Shown here piece after piece: positions 25,900 through 37,499 of a stretch of DNA of 64,000 nt (position 1 is the stretch's first letter; every line of letters begins with the position of its first letter). The DNA comes from Polytrichum commune. Lineage: Eukaryota > Streptophyta > Polytrichopsida > Polytrichales > Polytrichaceae. Made by a program: the position numbers and the translations under genes. Below the pieces are notes generated by a model. It was not told the DNA's origin, did no database searches, and saw nothing but the letters and a program-made list of their open reading frames with translations. The stretch is taken from contig OX485805.1 of the NCBI GenBank assembly GCA_950295325.1, forward strand, positions 24,663,501 through 24,727,500, read 5' to 3'.

Positions 25900-28800
25900 A
25901 TCGACGGACCCCTTTCGGGACTATCGACCTTTGCCTTCGACATCACCTTCTGCTTAATTCGATGATTTCTGCGATTGCGAACGTGCACAGCCGAGAAGAC
26001 AACAACGACTGTGAAATGCGAGAAGCCGGTGACTGAGGTCTCCTGTGACTGCGAGCCGATGGATGAGAAAAGCCAGACGAATTTTTAATGTGCCGCCTCA
26101 TTCATCCGGATCCAACTGAATTCATCTCCGACCCTTGAAGTTGGACAAAAGTAAAGTATGTAGTCCTAAAGTGTTCTGTGATCTTAAATGGTTTCTAGCA
26201 TATAAGTACAGATTCAAGTCTGAAATGTACATATCTGAAAGAAAAGCAGGTTAAGAAAATCTATGAGCACCACTTCAAGATTTTAAAAGATATTCATTTT
26301 CATTTTAAAAATAACAATACCAACTTTCATGTTCTTCATTTGGATGTGCCAATGTGTTCATGTAAGTTTTCTTGGATTGTCGAATCCTTACATATGTTGG
26401 AACGCTGGAAGTGGCCATTGTAGGCACACTTACATTAGATAACCTACGAGAGGAAAGAGGAGAGTGAATGACGAGCAAATAGAGCGGTGAGTCATCTACC
26501 TCATCAAAATTGATAAGCTCATGGATGGAATTTGGGAGGTATGGATGATATTGCTTCTTTGTGGATGAAACATTCTAACAAATTTCGATAACCTTCTTGT
26601 TTTTGAATGAGCGATTGGTTATGTAGTGAAAGCATATGGTGTAAAGGAACATCTTCTCAAGCTCATCCTAAGAGCAATATTAATTTTTGGAGGTGACACA
26701 TGGGTTTTGTTGAGGTTCCAAGTAACAGAACAGTGACATATGGCATTTTGCTCAAACCTTGATTGACTTTATGCCAAACAAGGTTATCACCTACAATAAT
26801 CGAACAAAAGGAAGTAAAATATACACTTCCTCCCTCTCTTCATTCTACCTTTGTTTTCTCTTTTTTCCCTCTTTCTAGGTTGAAGGAAGGAAGTGATTTG
26901 ATGAGGATGACCAAATATTATGTCGTTCTCTTTCAGTCCCTTCCTTCCTTCTTACTTGCATTCCTTGAGTCTTCCATTGACAATTGTTTAAGTTTTAAAG
27001 CTCTAGTAGGAAGCTCCAAGTTATGGCTGCATGTTCCAAGAAAAAACACAGAAGCATGCAAAAGGCGATGAAAATATCGATAAGGTAGGACAATACCCTC
27101 CTTTTTGTCAAGAACAATACGGTACACCCCATCTATGACAACCCCTATGTTTGAAGGACAATTTGCCACAAAAATGACTCAAGCTTGAAAATTGATTTCT
27201 CAAACCAATAGGAGAATTTCCTTGAGCTGGAATCTACAAAATTATACGGAAAAGTGATGCAAGAAGAGTGCCACAACAGAACCACTTCGTTTTTTTCATA
27301 CTTTGGACTCTGACCCTAATGTAAAGTCCTTGGGTCTAAACTTTTGTTCTCGGCCAATAAGAACACTCGATTTTGGTGTTTCTTTGGTCTAGGACCAAAC
27401 CACGGCCTAAGACTTTACAATGACCAACTTACAAGTAAGTTGTACGAAGCGAGGCACCCGTATGGGGAGCTTCATGACGTTGAGAAGCGGTCAACATTTG
27501 AGACATGTGTGAACCTATAGCTTATAGACACTCGTCCATGGTGTATGATGTCGGGCTTTGCATGTCCTTTTACATCTTGGCTTTTCAAAGAATTCTATAG
27601 TAATGCCAACAAGGAAACTGTTGTATCCCCTTGGATAGATAGATATCCAACATAAATGTAGATCACGTTTGTTTTTGTCCTACGGACTCATGTGGAGGGC
27701 CTTATGTGGTCACTCTTCTTAAGTGGACACCTATATTTAAGTGGTATTTAGCAAGGTTTGTGGCATCGGGGATGGCTCCCTTGTAAGAGAGATGAAATGC
27801 ATCCAATCAAGGGGTATTCTCAGAGGGGGGAGAGGGGGGGGGGCATTGTGAAGAAATGTGCATATTCATGGGATTGTCCATATATATATATATATATATA
27901 TAATGAATTTTATAACATATAACTCATGTATTTTCATATGAATTTATTAGTACCCTAATATTTACAATGTTTTATAAGTTATTATGAAACAAAAGAGGAG
28001 ACTTTGTATTTACCAAACTGCATTTTTTTAATGAGCAATGTTGTATCAATAATTAAACCTAGACATCGTTCTAGGTTCAATTAGTAATACTCATTGATTG
28101 GGGGATGAGGGGGTTATGTTATCACTCAATAAAGAGAAAGACAACCGTCACTTTGACCACCCATAAACTATTGCTTGGCATTCAATTCCAAATCTATGGT
28201 TTTAATCGACAATGGCCATAATTGTTTGCTCAGATGAAAGTGTCCACAATAGGACTACATACCTTATATTGAATCCCAATAAATCTCGGCAACGTATGTT
28301 CGATATGAAGATTGGTACAAATCATTCTCAACCGCCTATTGTGACATATGATTTCTACATTTGTTTGACCAATGTTTCAACCTTTAAGATCTTGCACTGA
28401 ATGATATGGTTGTCCTTCAAACTCTACCTAAGGTACGTGGCCCTATTCTGGGCAATTCCAACTTCAAATACAATTTTGACCATTGGATCATGTTGGGAAT
28501 AGCTTCATTTGGTTATCAAGTCCAAATCACATAGATTATCATTTCAAAGTTAATGCATTGTCAAGATTAAGATGCAAAACCATAAGAGGGCAAATTGAAG
28601 ATGTTGTTTCTCTCTAAACGACCACATAAACCCTCCCAATTCTGCTAACTATTGAACCTAGAACAATGTCTATGTTTGATGAGAACATCGTGATCCAATC
28701 TCATCATAACATGTGTCTATGCAATCTAGGTTGTTGACTACAAACCTTGACATATAGGTACCCTTCAAATATAAGTGCCCATATAAAAGAGTGGCCACGT

Positions 28801-30169
28801 TTAAGATCCACATACCTTAGGTCCTTGGGATATAGAATGCCATGTGTAAGCACGTGTGACAATGTTGATTTCTTTCAAACCCACAATGACGTAAGATATC
28901 CCAAGTCCACACATTGTTCAATGTGTTCCTAAACTCATTCTATACGAAACCAAAGAAAACGTACATCCCAAGTGAGCCATCCATCGTCACAATGGAATTG
29001 GACACCCCAAACAAATGATAATTCTCCCGGCATCTTTAGGGCTAATTGGATGAGCTATTTGTCGAATTAGGTTGCGATTGTGTAAGACGGAGAGCAATGA
29101 ACGGGAAGAACCAACTGCTAGTTACAGATGAACCGGTGGAGTTTGAGAAATGACTGGTTGAAGTTCAAAGGAAAACAACCAATCGTTTTAGAGGAATCTA
29201 TGGAATATACCTCAATTTTATCAAAGAAAAACTAGACGATCGTAAAATTGCAACTGGTTGGATTTGGAAACACTAGGATTTTGACTGATTATATCCAAAA
29301 ATCTCCTAGGACATTGGTGGAGAGGCTTAATATTACAAACAACATCAGTGTTAAAAATTGTGTACCCATGTGATGACGATCCTAGGTTTGCCTTCTACAA
29401 TGAATAGACATATTATTGACCACTTTAGGAAGGGTGTTGTGATAGGGGCTTCTATCTTATGTATATAATGGGCAGATCACAAGCTATATACTTTTGTAAA
29501 CCACGTGCAATTGGGGGTACATTGAAGATGGGTTATTTTTGTAAATATCTTGAAAAATTGGCACCCTTTTTGTAGATAAAATGGTATTGCAAGGTGTTTT
29601 TCAAGACCCTATAGGTAAACATAATTCATACCATGAATTTATTTTATAAGCTCTATTTTGTTTGTAAATTATACCACTTACCAAAATATTGGAAGTTTGA
29701 CATAAATTGATGTTAATCTGTAATAGAATTGCAACAATACATTAACAATACGTGCAAATAAAATTAAATGGTACATGGTTGCAACACTATCTTGAAACAA
29801 TTTAGCAGTTGTCTTGAAACTCCAAGCTTGCCAACATCTAGATCTGATGACTTTTAGTCAAAGGAGGCAAATTCTCATCCAATCCAAAGACATTCATTCA
29901 TTAAACCTCATATAAATTCTACATTCTTCCAAATATCATAGAGCCAAAATTATTAATAAAATTAAATACTACATTTATTTTTCACCTACCCTATTGTGGA
30001 TATAATATTGTATGGGCCATTTCATCCGAGCTATAATAATTCCAAAATTTGTACAAGTTTTTTCTCTCTTGCATTAAAAGTACCCTATATATATATTTTC
30101 TCACATGGTTTAATAAAATTTTGACAAGTGACCTCCCCGTTCTTATGTACTTATTCTTCAACAATCTTA
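25900..30169. other. Intergenic, degenerate repeats, no gene recognised
   Basis: Reading frames are short and without family motifs. Features seen are a TA run (about 27881-27902), a G-run (27820-27843), and blocks near 27180-27240 resembling 32055-32110. A dispersed repeat at 29075-29290 is listed separately. Confidence 0.45.
29075..29290 (-). repeat. Dispersed repeat, partner of 5865-6060
   Basis: Reverse-complement match to 5865-6060 in the same block order, with several indels. No coding potential is visible. Confidence 0.6.
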
Positions 30170-30642
30170 GGGCCACTGCACACATGAGCCAAGATCCGTG
30201 ACCATAAAATTGTGAGAGCCCAAAACAAGTGTCCAGAGGCCGTCCCAAGACACTTTCAAAATGATGTAGTGTGAAGTCATATGTGACCTGGCCTTCAACC
30301 AAATGCTATTTCAATGAATTTTTCTTCATGTGGGGTCCTCACATATGATAAAATATAATAAATCAACGCCTGTGAGATTTCAGAGTGCCATGGTCTCCCA
30401 ATTTTGGGTAGGCCTACCTCCAAGAGTTGGTTTTTGAAAATAGTCCAAGTGACCATGAAACATGATCCATTTGATGCCATGTAAGAATCCATGTAGACTT
30501 TACATCCATCTTGCATCCACATATTCCGTTGGTCCCTCAATCGTAGTGTAAAGCGAACTTGGACCAGCTCCACCTTTTCCACCAATGAGAGTGCTTCAAG
30601 TGAAATGGTCATGGGCACTCAGTCTTGTGTGTGAAGTGGCCT
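30170..30642 (-). mobile_element. PIF/Harbinger-like MITE, copy 1
   Basis: About 473 bp with terminal inverted repeats beginning GGGCCACT, flanked on both sides by TTA. It matches the copies at 30894, 32619 and 59215. Arbitrary orientation is assigned relative to copy 2, which is inverted with respect to this one. A 3-bp TWA target and a GGGCC terminus fit PIF/Harbinger. There is no transposase. Confidence 0.8.
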
Positions 30643-30893
30643 TTAGTGAAGAGGCTAGTATCACTATAATAGTCACAAAATGACCACAAATTTGGGAAAA
30701 TGTTATTAAAATAAAATAAACAATTCGCAATTGAAGCTACTCTTTTTAACCATTTGTCACCCCTAGTATTATAGCTTAGGATGCTGTGCTATTTGTCGCT
30801 ATTTGTCACTATTTCCATTTGAATTAACAAAAACCAAACCATTTGAGAAAATCCAACATGCTAGATTAAGAATTTCTTTAAAATTGATCTTAA

Positions 30894-31372
30894 GGGCCAC
30901 TTCACACACTAGATGGAGAGCCCGTGACCATTACACTTGAAGCACTCTCATTGGTGGAAAAGGCGGAGCTGGTCCAAGTTCGCTTCACACTACGCTTGAG
31001 GGACCAACAAAGTAAGTGAATGCAAGATGGATGTAAAGTCTACATAGATTCCTACATGGCATCGAATGGATCATGTTTCATGGTCACTTGGACTATTTTC
31101 AAAAACCACCTCTTGGAGGTAGGTCTAACACAAAACCGGGAGACCATGGCATTCCGAATGTTTACAGTCGTTGATTTATTCTTATTTTATCATGTGTGAG
31201 GACCCGCATGAATAGAAATTCATTGAAATAGCATTTGGTTTGAGGGCCCGTCACACATGGCTTCACACCACACTACATGATTTTAAGGTGTCTTGGGACG
31301 GCCTTTGCACACTTTCTTTGGGGCTCTCACAATTTCATGGTCATGGCTCTTGGCTCGTGTGTGAAGTGGCTC
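30894..31372 (+). mobile_element. PIF/Harbinger-like MITE, copy 2
   Basis: About 479 bp, TIR GGGCCACTTCACACAC at the left and its inverse at the right, flanked by TAA on both sides. The interior is the reverse complement of copy 1, only 250 bp away. Confidence 0.85.
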
Positions 31373-32618
31373 TAAGACTGATAACATCTGACCATCTAGT
31401 ACTTGGCATGTATCTATTAAGTGATGAGTTGTTGAAAATTCAAAACCAAGATGATGATTTTAAAGGTGGCAAAAAAGTTATTATTTGTTAATTCCAATTC
31501 AATTTGTTCCCCCCAAAAAAACCAAACACACACACCATTTTGTTATGGTTGTGATGAATTGCACAATAACCTACAATATTGCAAATGTTAAGCTTCAAAT
31601 TCAAGCTCGATGTTGGACCATGTAGGTCCCAATACGCATGTGGATAGGTGGGTTTACACTATCAAGGTCTACGTTCAAGAAACTTGGGGTGTAGAACACT
31701 CCTTTACGGACCTCAGTTTGTGGCTTGAGATTGGACCCAAGCTTGAAGTTTGGATTCTCGAATTGAGTGGAGCAGTTTCTTGAATCAAGACCAACAAAGT
31801 TTGATAGGAAAGTGTCGCCACATTATCACTTGCATATTTTCGAAGTTTGGGCAAAGAATGCTCCTGATGTAATCTCCTTTGCATCCAAAGTTTTGCGCTC
31901 CACCAAAACGTTTGCTTGATTTCAAGGTTCTTAGGCATGTGACCCGTCACCTTTTTGTAAACCCACCAGTAGGACATGTTTACATCAAGGTCCAATCCAC
32001 TACATTGTGGGGTCCAAATACACTCATATGGACCTCATTTATGGACACGAGATTGGGCCCGAGCTTGAAGATTGGTTTCTCAAACTAGGAGGAGTAGTTT
32101 CTTGAGTAAGCACTAATGGTAATCGGGAGAGGGAAGTGACGCTAGATCAAAGTCTGCAATTGTTCTCCATCTCCTATTGATCATATTTACTTCTTCAACT
32201 TACATAGTCGAACCTCATAAGAATTAGTTATGATTATTGGAAGTGCATATTTGTTGATTCTTTCATCAAATATGTAGGAGGTCCTCCCAACTGTGTTCGC
32301 TAGCTATTGAATGTGAATCAATTGATAAAATACAAAGACACAATCCAATCTATGTTAAACAAGTTTGTTTTATGAATGTTTGTTCTTAGATCTTATCTAT
32401 CCACACCCTAATCAATTTTAGATGCGCAATTAAGAAAAGTAACCAAATAACACCCCCCCATACCTTTGTGTTGCCATTTCAATTTGTCACACTGCCTTGG
32501 ACCCGGGACCCCTAAGTTAATGTAAACTTTAGACCTCCTTAGGTCCAGCCGGCCTGTGGTCACGTGATTTTTGGAGTTCCTTGGTCTTGGACCCTAGTGT
32601 TACTTAACCCCGTCCTAA
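31373..32618. other. Intergenic, degenerate repeats
   Basis: Blocks near 31740-31790 and 32055-32110 resemble each other, indicating an old duplicated or mobile sequence. The ~106-codon frame at 31995-31675 (minus) has no recognisable domain. Confidence 0.35.
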
Positions 32619-33120
32619 GAGCCACTTCACACACGAGACTGAGAGCCCGTGACCACTACACTTCAAGCACTCTCATTGGTGGAAAAAGCAAGCCGGTCCA
32701 AGTTCGCTTCACACTACGCTTGAGGGACCAACGGAGTATGTGAATACACAATGGATGTAAAGTCTACTTGGATTCCTACATGACATCCAACGGATCATGT
32801 TCCACGGTCACTTGGACTATTTTCAAAACCCACCTCTTGGAGGTAGACCTAACGCAAAACCGGGAGACCGTGGCACTCCGAACGCTCACAACCGTTGATT
32901 TATTCTTATCTCATCATGTCTGAGGACCCGCATGAATAGAAAATTCATTGAAATAGCATTTGGTTGAGGACCCAGTCACAGATGACTTTACACTACACTT
33001 GAGAGTCCGTGACCATACAACATGATTTTTGGAAGTGTCTCGGGACGGCCTTTGGACACTTTTCTTTTGGGCTCCCACAATCTCCTGGTCACGGCTCTTG
33101 GCTCGTGTGTGAAGTGGCCC
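32619..33120 (+). mobile_element. PIF/Harbinger-like MITE, copy 3
   Basis: About 502 bp, same orientation as copy 2, flanked by TAA at 32616-32618 and 33121-33123. Its right half is duplicated in tandem immediately downstream. Confidence 0.85.
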
Positions 33121-33570
33121 TAAGTAGGTTCTAGCTTCTGGCATGCACACCTTCAAGTACAAATCTCGGCGGATGAAAGCATGTTCCATGGTCACTTGGA
33201 CTATTTTCAAAACCCACCTCTTGGAGGTAGACCTAACGCAAAACCGGGAGACCGTGTCACTCCGAACGCTCACAACCGTTGATTTATTCTTATCTCATCA
33301 TGTGTGAGAACCCGCATGAATAGAAAATTCATTGAAATAGCATTTGGTTGAGGACCCGGTCACAGATGACTTCACACTACACTCGAAGTCCCGTGACCAC
33401 ACACAACATGATATTTGGAGGTGTCGCGGGACGGCCTTTGGACACTTTTCTTTGGGCTCCCACAATCTCATGGTCATGGCTCTTGGCTCGTGTGTGTGAA
33501 GTGGCCCTAAGTAGCTTCTAGCTTCTGGCATGCACACCTTCGAGTACAAATCTCGGCGGATGAAAGCACG
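32797..33570 (+). repeat. Tandem duplication of the MITE right half plus flank
   Basis: Unit 1 (32797-33180) and unit 2 (33181-33570) match closely. Each runs from ATGTTCCA-GGTCACTTGG through the MITE terminus and about 60 bp of flank ending GGCGGATGAAAGCA. High identity suggests a recent unequal event after MITE insertion. Confidence 0.85.
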
Positions 33571-35168
33571 GGCACTGGGACACCTCGTGCCACTTTGAAA
33601 CGGTGGATTTGATATGATAGACAAAGAGCGAGCTAGAGAGAGTCTCTGTTACATAAGTAGCCACCCCCCCCCCCTCTCCCACTAGGTAGGTATCTGGTGG
33701 CCCACAACGAACGTGGATGAATGTAGTTGAATGGATGTGGTGGGATGAATGTCTCCGTCGCTGACTGTCCTAACTAGATGATGAGACTGTATCTAATAAC
33801 ACAGCAGGTAACGTAGACAGACCCATTTCAGTAATTCACTTCAGCAATTCATTCGAAAGTGTGGTACATGTGTGATAATGGAGTGGTTTTCTTACATTTT
33901 TGACGACGTGTTACCAACAAAAAAAGATCATAATTTAGTTTGAAGTAATGAAATGTCGACCACGTCTTATGAATTAACAGTGATGAAGTAATGAAATTAT
34001 CGTGGTTTTTCAAAAGGCAAGATTCTCTCCCAACCCATATTCACGACACATGTCAACCTGTTTCCGAAGATTGATAGGCAAACTTTTTTGAATATGACCA
34101 TCGTCCTTTTCAAGGGACCCAAATTTGTGGCTTTTTATCTTACTTTTTTTCTTCCCCCATCATGATGAACTCCACAACGGTTATAACTTCTCCCTCACCT
34201 TATCGCTACCAATATCCAACAGTCCAGATTAAAGAATAACATCTACATATGTGGAACGTCACGGCTTTAGGGACTTGATGTATTAAGATTGAGGTGGTTA
34301 TCGGAAACGGGTATGTCTACCATAAACATGGCGTCCCAGTGTATTCACCTCTAGTGATTGTGTATTATTACTGTGGGATTTAGTGAAGCTTTTTAAGGTC
34401 ATTGAAACTACAGTAATTAAGTACTTAATCTTGTATGATGGGATGAGAGACTTGGCCAGGGGCTAGATTTGTCTTGGTCTTTGATCTGGGCCCCACACCC
34501 CCCCCCACTCACTCCACTAAGAAAGAGGACGGATGAGGTGGATGAGTTTATCACCACCGAATGACCTCACGACATGGATGACACTCTGTCCAAGGCAACA
34601 GGTACATCCGACCTCTGTTTTCACCTATGGTGATTGTGCATTATTACTGCGGTCAATGATGTGTTCATGCTTCTTCATCCATGTCGGTCGATGAAACTTA
34701 TTATGGATACCAAGTCTAAGATGATGGATGAGACTTGGCCAGGGCGACACTATATATATTGTATTCAGTACTATCATCCCAGCCTACTTTCAGTTCAACC
34801 ACTTCTGGTATATTTTGTATCTTAACATTTATGTAATGAAATATTGGGATGGATGATTGAGTTTTGGATGAAAAAACACTTAGTAAATGACTAGAAATGC
34901 AACATTGTACATGTGTAATGCCCAACTTTTTTCTTTTACAAGGAATGATAAATAATGTTAGGTTTACATTTACTGTTAGTGACACTACATGGGTGGTTTA
35001 CACTTAGTATTGAGGAAGTCATATGATTTTCGGTGACACTGCATATTTGGTGTAGATTTTTGTCTTCCTCTTTGATATGGGCCCCATGAAACTTACCCGA
35101 GGTGAAAACATAATTAGTTAAATTATGACATGGAAATCATTTATTGAAGTTGATTCTACTCCAAACTA
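33571..35168. other. Intergenic, no gene recognised
   Basis: Contains C-runs (33661-33672, 34498-34507) and the tandem duplication at 34340-34745. No coding frame shows conserved motifs. Confidence 0.4.
34340..34745. repeat. Two-copy tandem duplication, ~271-bp spacing
   Basis: Blocks at 34347-34460 recur at 34619-34745, including TTCACCTATGGTGATTGTG-like and GAGACTTGGCCAGGG motifs. The match is partial. Confidence 0.5.
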
Positions 35169-35450
35169 CCATAGTTGGTTCGTGCACCTTGAAACAAAAA
35201 ATTAATTTTATATATATATATGAGAAAAACAAGGTTCATTAGCTCTTTTTTGGGGGAATTTTATCTATTCTATGGCTAAAAATATTAATTAATTTTTTAA
35301 TAAGGTCTAACAATACCTTTTCTCAGTAAGGTCCAACAATATTCATTTTTTCTAACATAATTTTTCACTTAGTCGTTTGACTGGGCTCATGATTTCCAAA
35401 TTTTTACGGGGTTTTTTTTTTGGAATTATTTTTGCACGAACCAACTATGG
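35169..35450. mobile_element. Short MITE with perfect 18-bp TIRs
   Basis: CCATAGTTGGTTCGTGCA (35169-35186) has its exact reverse complement at 35433-35450. The 282-bp element is AT-rich inside and non-coding. No clear target duplication is visible. Confidence 0.75.
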
Positions 35451-37128
35451 TGCTACGGCACTATGTGGAGACCAATTGCTTCCGATAGATGGACCCCATT
35501 GAATTGTGTTGTTAACCACAAGTTTTATGGTGTGTAAACACTAATGAGGGGTGAATTGTAACTATTCTACGTAGACACTCATAACAATATTCACAAGGTT
35601 TTTACTTGTTTAAATGCCATACTTTGATCTCTCCAAGTTGCTAGATTTGTACAATGGTTGTATGGTATCATTGGAAAGTCTTAAAAGTTGTTGATTTCTG
35701 ATTTTTTAATGAGGTAGATAACTTTAGTATATTAACCCATAGCAAATCATGACCTGCAATTAATCTTAACATAAATATACGTATCCAAGTATTAAATGTA
35801 TGTGTCCAAAAGAAAACTTTTAAAGACATCAAATACACGTATTGAGTACACCAACACTTCAGGTGTTCAAAAGTCATTCATAATGTTTCAAATACCTCTA
35901 AACACAACTCTCATGTTCTAAGTATGTATATGTTTTGAATCACATGAACATAACACATGCGTGACACCCACACATTTCTTGTGTCTCCCTAACCACTCAT
36001 GTTCTAAGTTGCTCCCTCTCGCCTCCCATTTCTCCTCCTTCTCTACAACTCTTCCTACACCCTTAATGCTTAAAAGGTCCAAAATGCCCATTATGGGGTC
36101 TTAAGATGTTGTACGTAGGTGTTTAAGATCACCTAAATTGATGATTAATTCATTTATGAATTTGATTAAAAGGGATCCCATGTAGAATTAGTTTTCTTTT
36201 CAATTATAGTATTTCAAAATTATATCATACATACATGCCCCAAAATGAAATTTGAAAGATTTGAGCTTGCAAAAGTACTCTAAAATACATACCACACAAC
36301 CATATATGGAAACCACGTGATTATAATTTCACCTCCTTTTTTTTGAAGTAGATTGTTGTGTGTTCAACAAAATCTGAATCTCATAGTAGACCAAACAAAA
36401 TTTGACTATGACACTTGCTAAGATATTTGTATAAAATATGGCATAGGTCATATGAAGTATGCTTGTACCCTTAAAATGACCAAGGGGCTCAATACATGAG
36501 CTACTATGTGTGTGTGTGTGTGTGTGACAATCCAATACTAAGCATGTATTGCAACTCAATGCATATAGGCCCACTTAAGCTATGTATTTGAGCACGGATC
36601 TTCAATCACATAAAGGTATTCAACCAATTAAGAGAAGAACGCACTTGAAGAATGAGCTAGTTTAGTAAAAGTGACTTTTAGCACTAGAAAATGCAGTGTA
36701 TAGCTCAACTACATATTTTATTCTATTTTGCATAGAGAGGCCTAGATCAAGCACTTTTACACTCTTTCATTAGCTCTCTTTCCCCCCCCCCCCCCTCCCA
36801 TCCCCTTCCCCCCCATAAAAGAATTATGTTTCCAAACTCCATGGACATCCACATGCATACACACACAAAATACTAAATATGTGCTTGTATGCAAGGGCAC
36901 TAAAGAACATGCCATCTAAATCGCAATCTTCAATAACATGGTGTTCAACCAATTTAATAGAATCCACTTGAAGAATAATTAATGTTAGCAATGAGTAACT
37001 TATAACACTATCAACTAAAAATGGATGCATGTAGCTCACATATACACGTGTATTTTCTACACATAGAGAGGTCCACATTAAGCCTGAGCCTCTCCGGACA
37101 CTTAATAAGGGAGTTTTGCTACACTTAA
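35451..37128. other. Intergenic, no gene recognised
   Basis: Contains a (TG)n run at about 36507-36526 and a C-run near 36782-36795. No supportable gene. Confidence 0.4.
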
Positions 37129-37490
37129 CATTGAATTTAGTGTCACCAACTCTATTTGCCTTGCTCAATACTAATTGTAAACCGCCCGTGTAGAGAACTT
37201 GACATTATTTGTCATTCCTTGTAACTTTTTGGGGACACTATAGATTTACACTTATGCAATTGCTGTCACTTTCTAAAGCAAATTTTCATCCCAATTTCAA
37301 TCATCCATGATAATGTTTCATTACATGAATGTTAGGATACAAACTATATACCAATTTTTATTAAGCATTGACATGAATTTCATGCAAATTTCAATCATCT
37401 ATGATAGTGCTTCCAAACTCATCCATAAGAAGTGTCATTGGAAAAGTTACCACAGTGACATAATATAGCCTGTGACACTAAATGCAATGG
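37129..37490. mobile_element. TIR element with family-A-like ends
   Basis: The left end (CATTGAATTTAGTGTCACC) and right end (GTGACACTAAATGCAATGG) are inverted copies. The tips share TTTAGTGTCAC with the elements at 2849 and 6910, but the interior is different. It ends just before the GC-rich leader of VAC14. Confidence 0.55.
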
Positions 37491-37499
37491 TATAAGTTT

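Noticed and set aside
31675-31995. 106-aa minus-strand frame
   Set aside because: Lies in degenerate repeated sequence and shows no domain.
32914-33624. Two similar minus-strand frames of 119 and 108 aa
   Set aside because: They are translations of the duplicated MITE half; the similarity reflects the DNA duplication, not a gene family.
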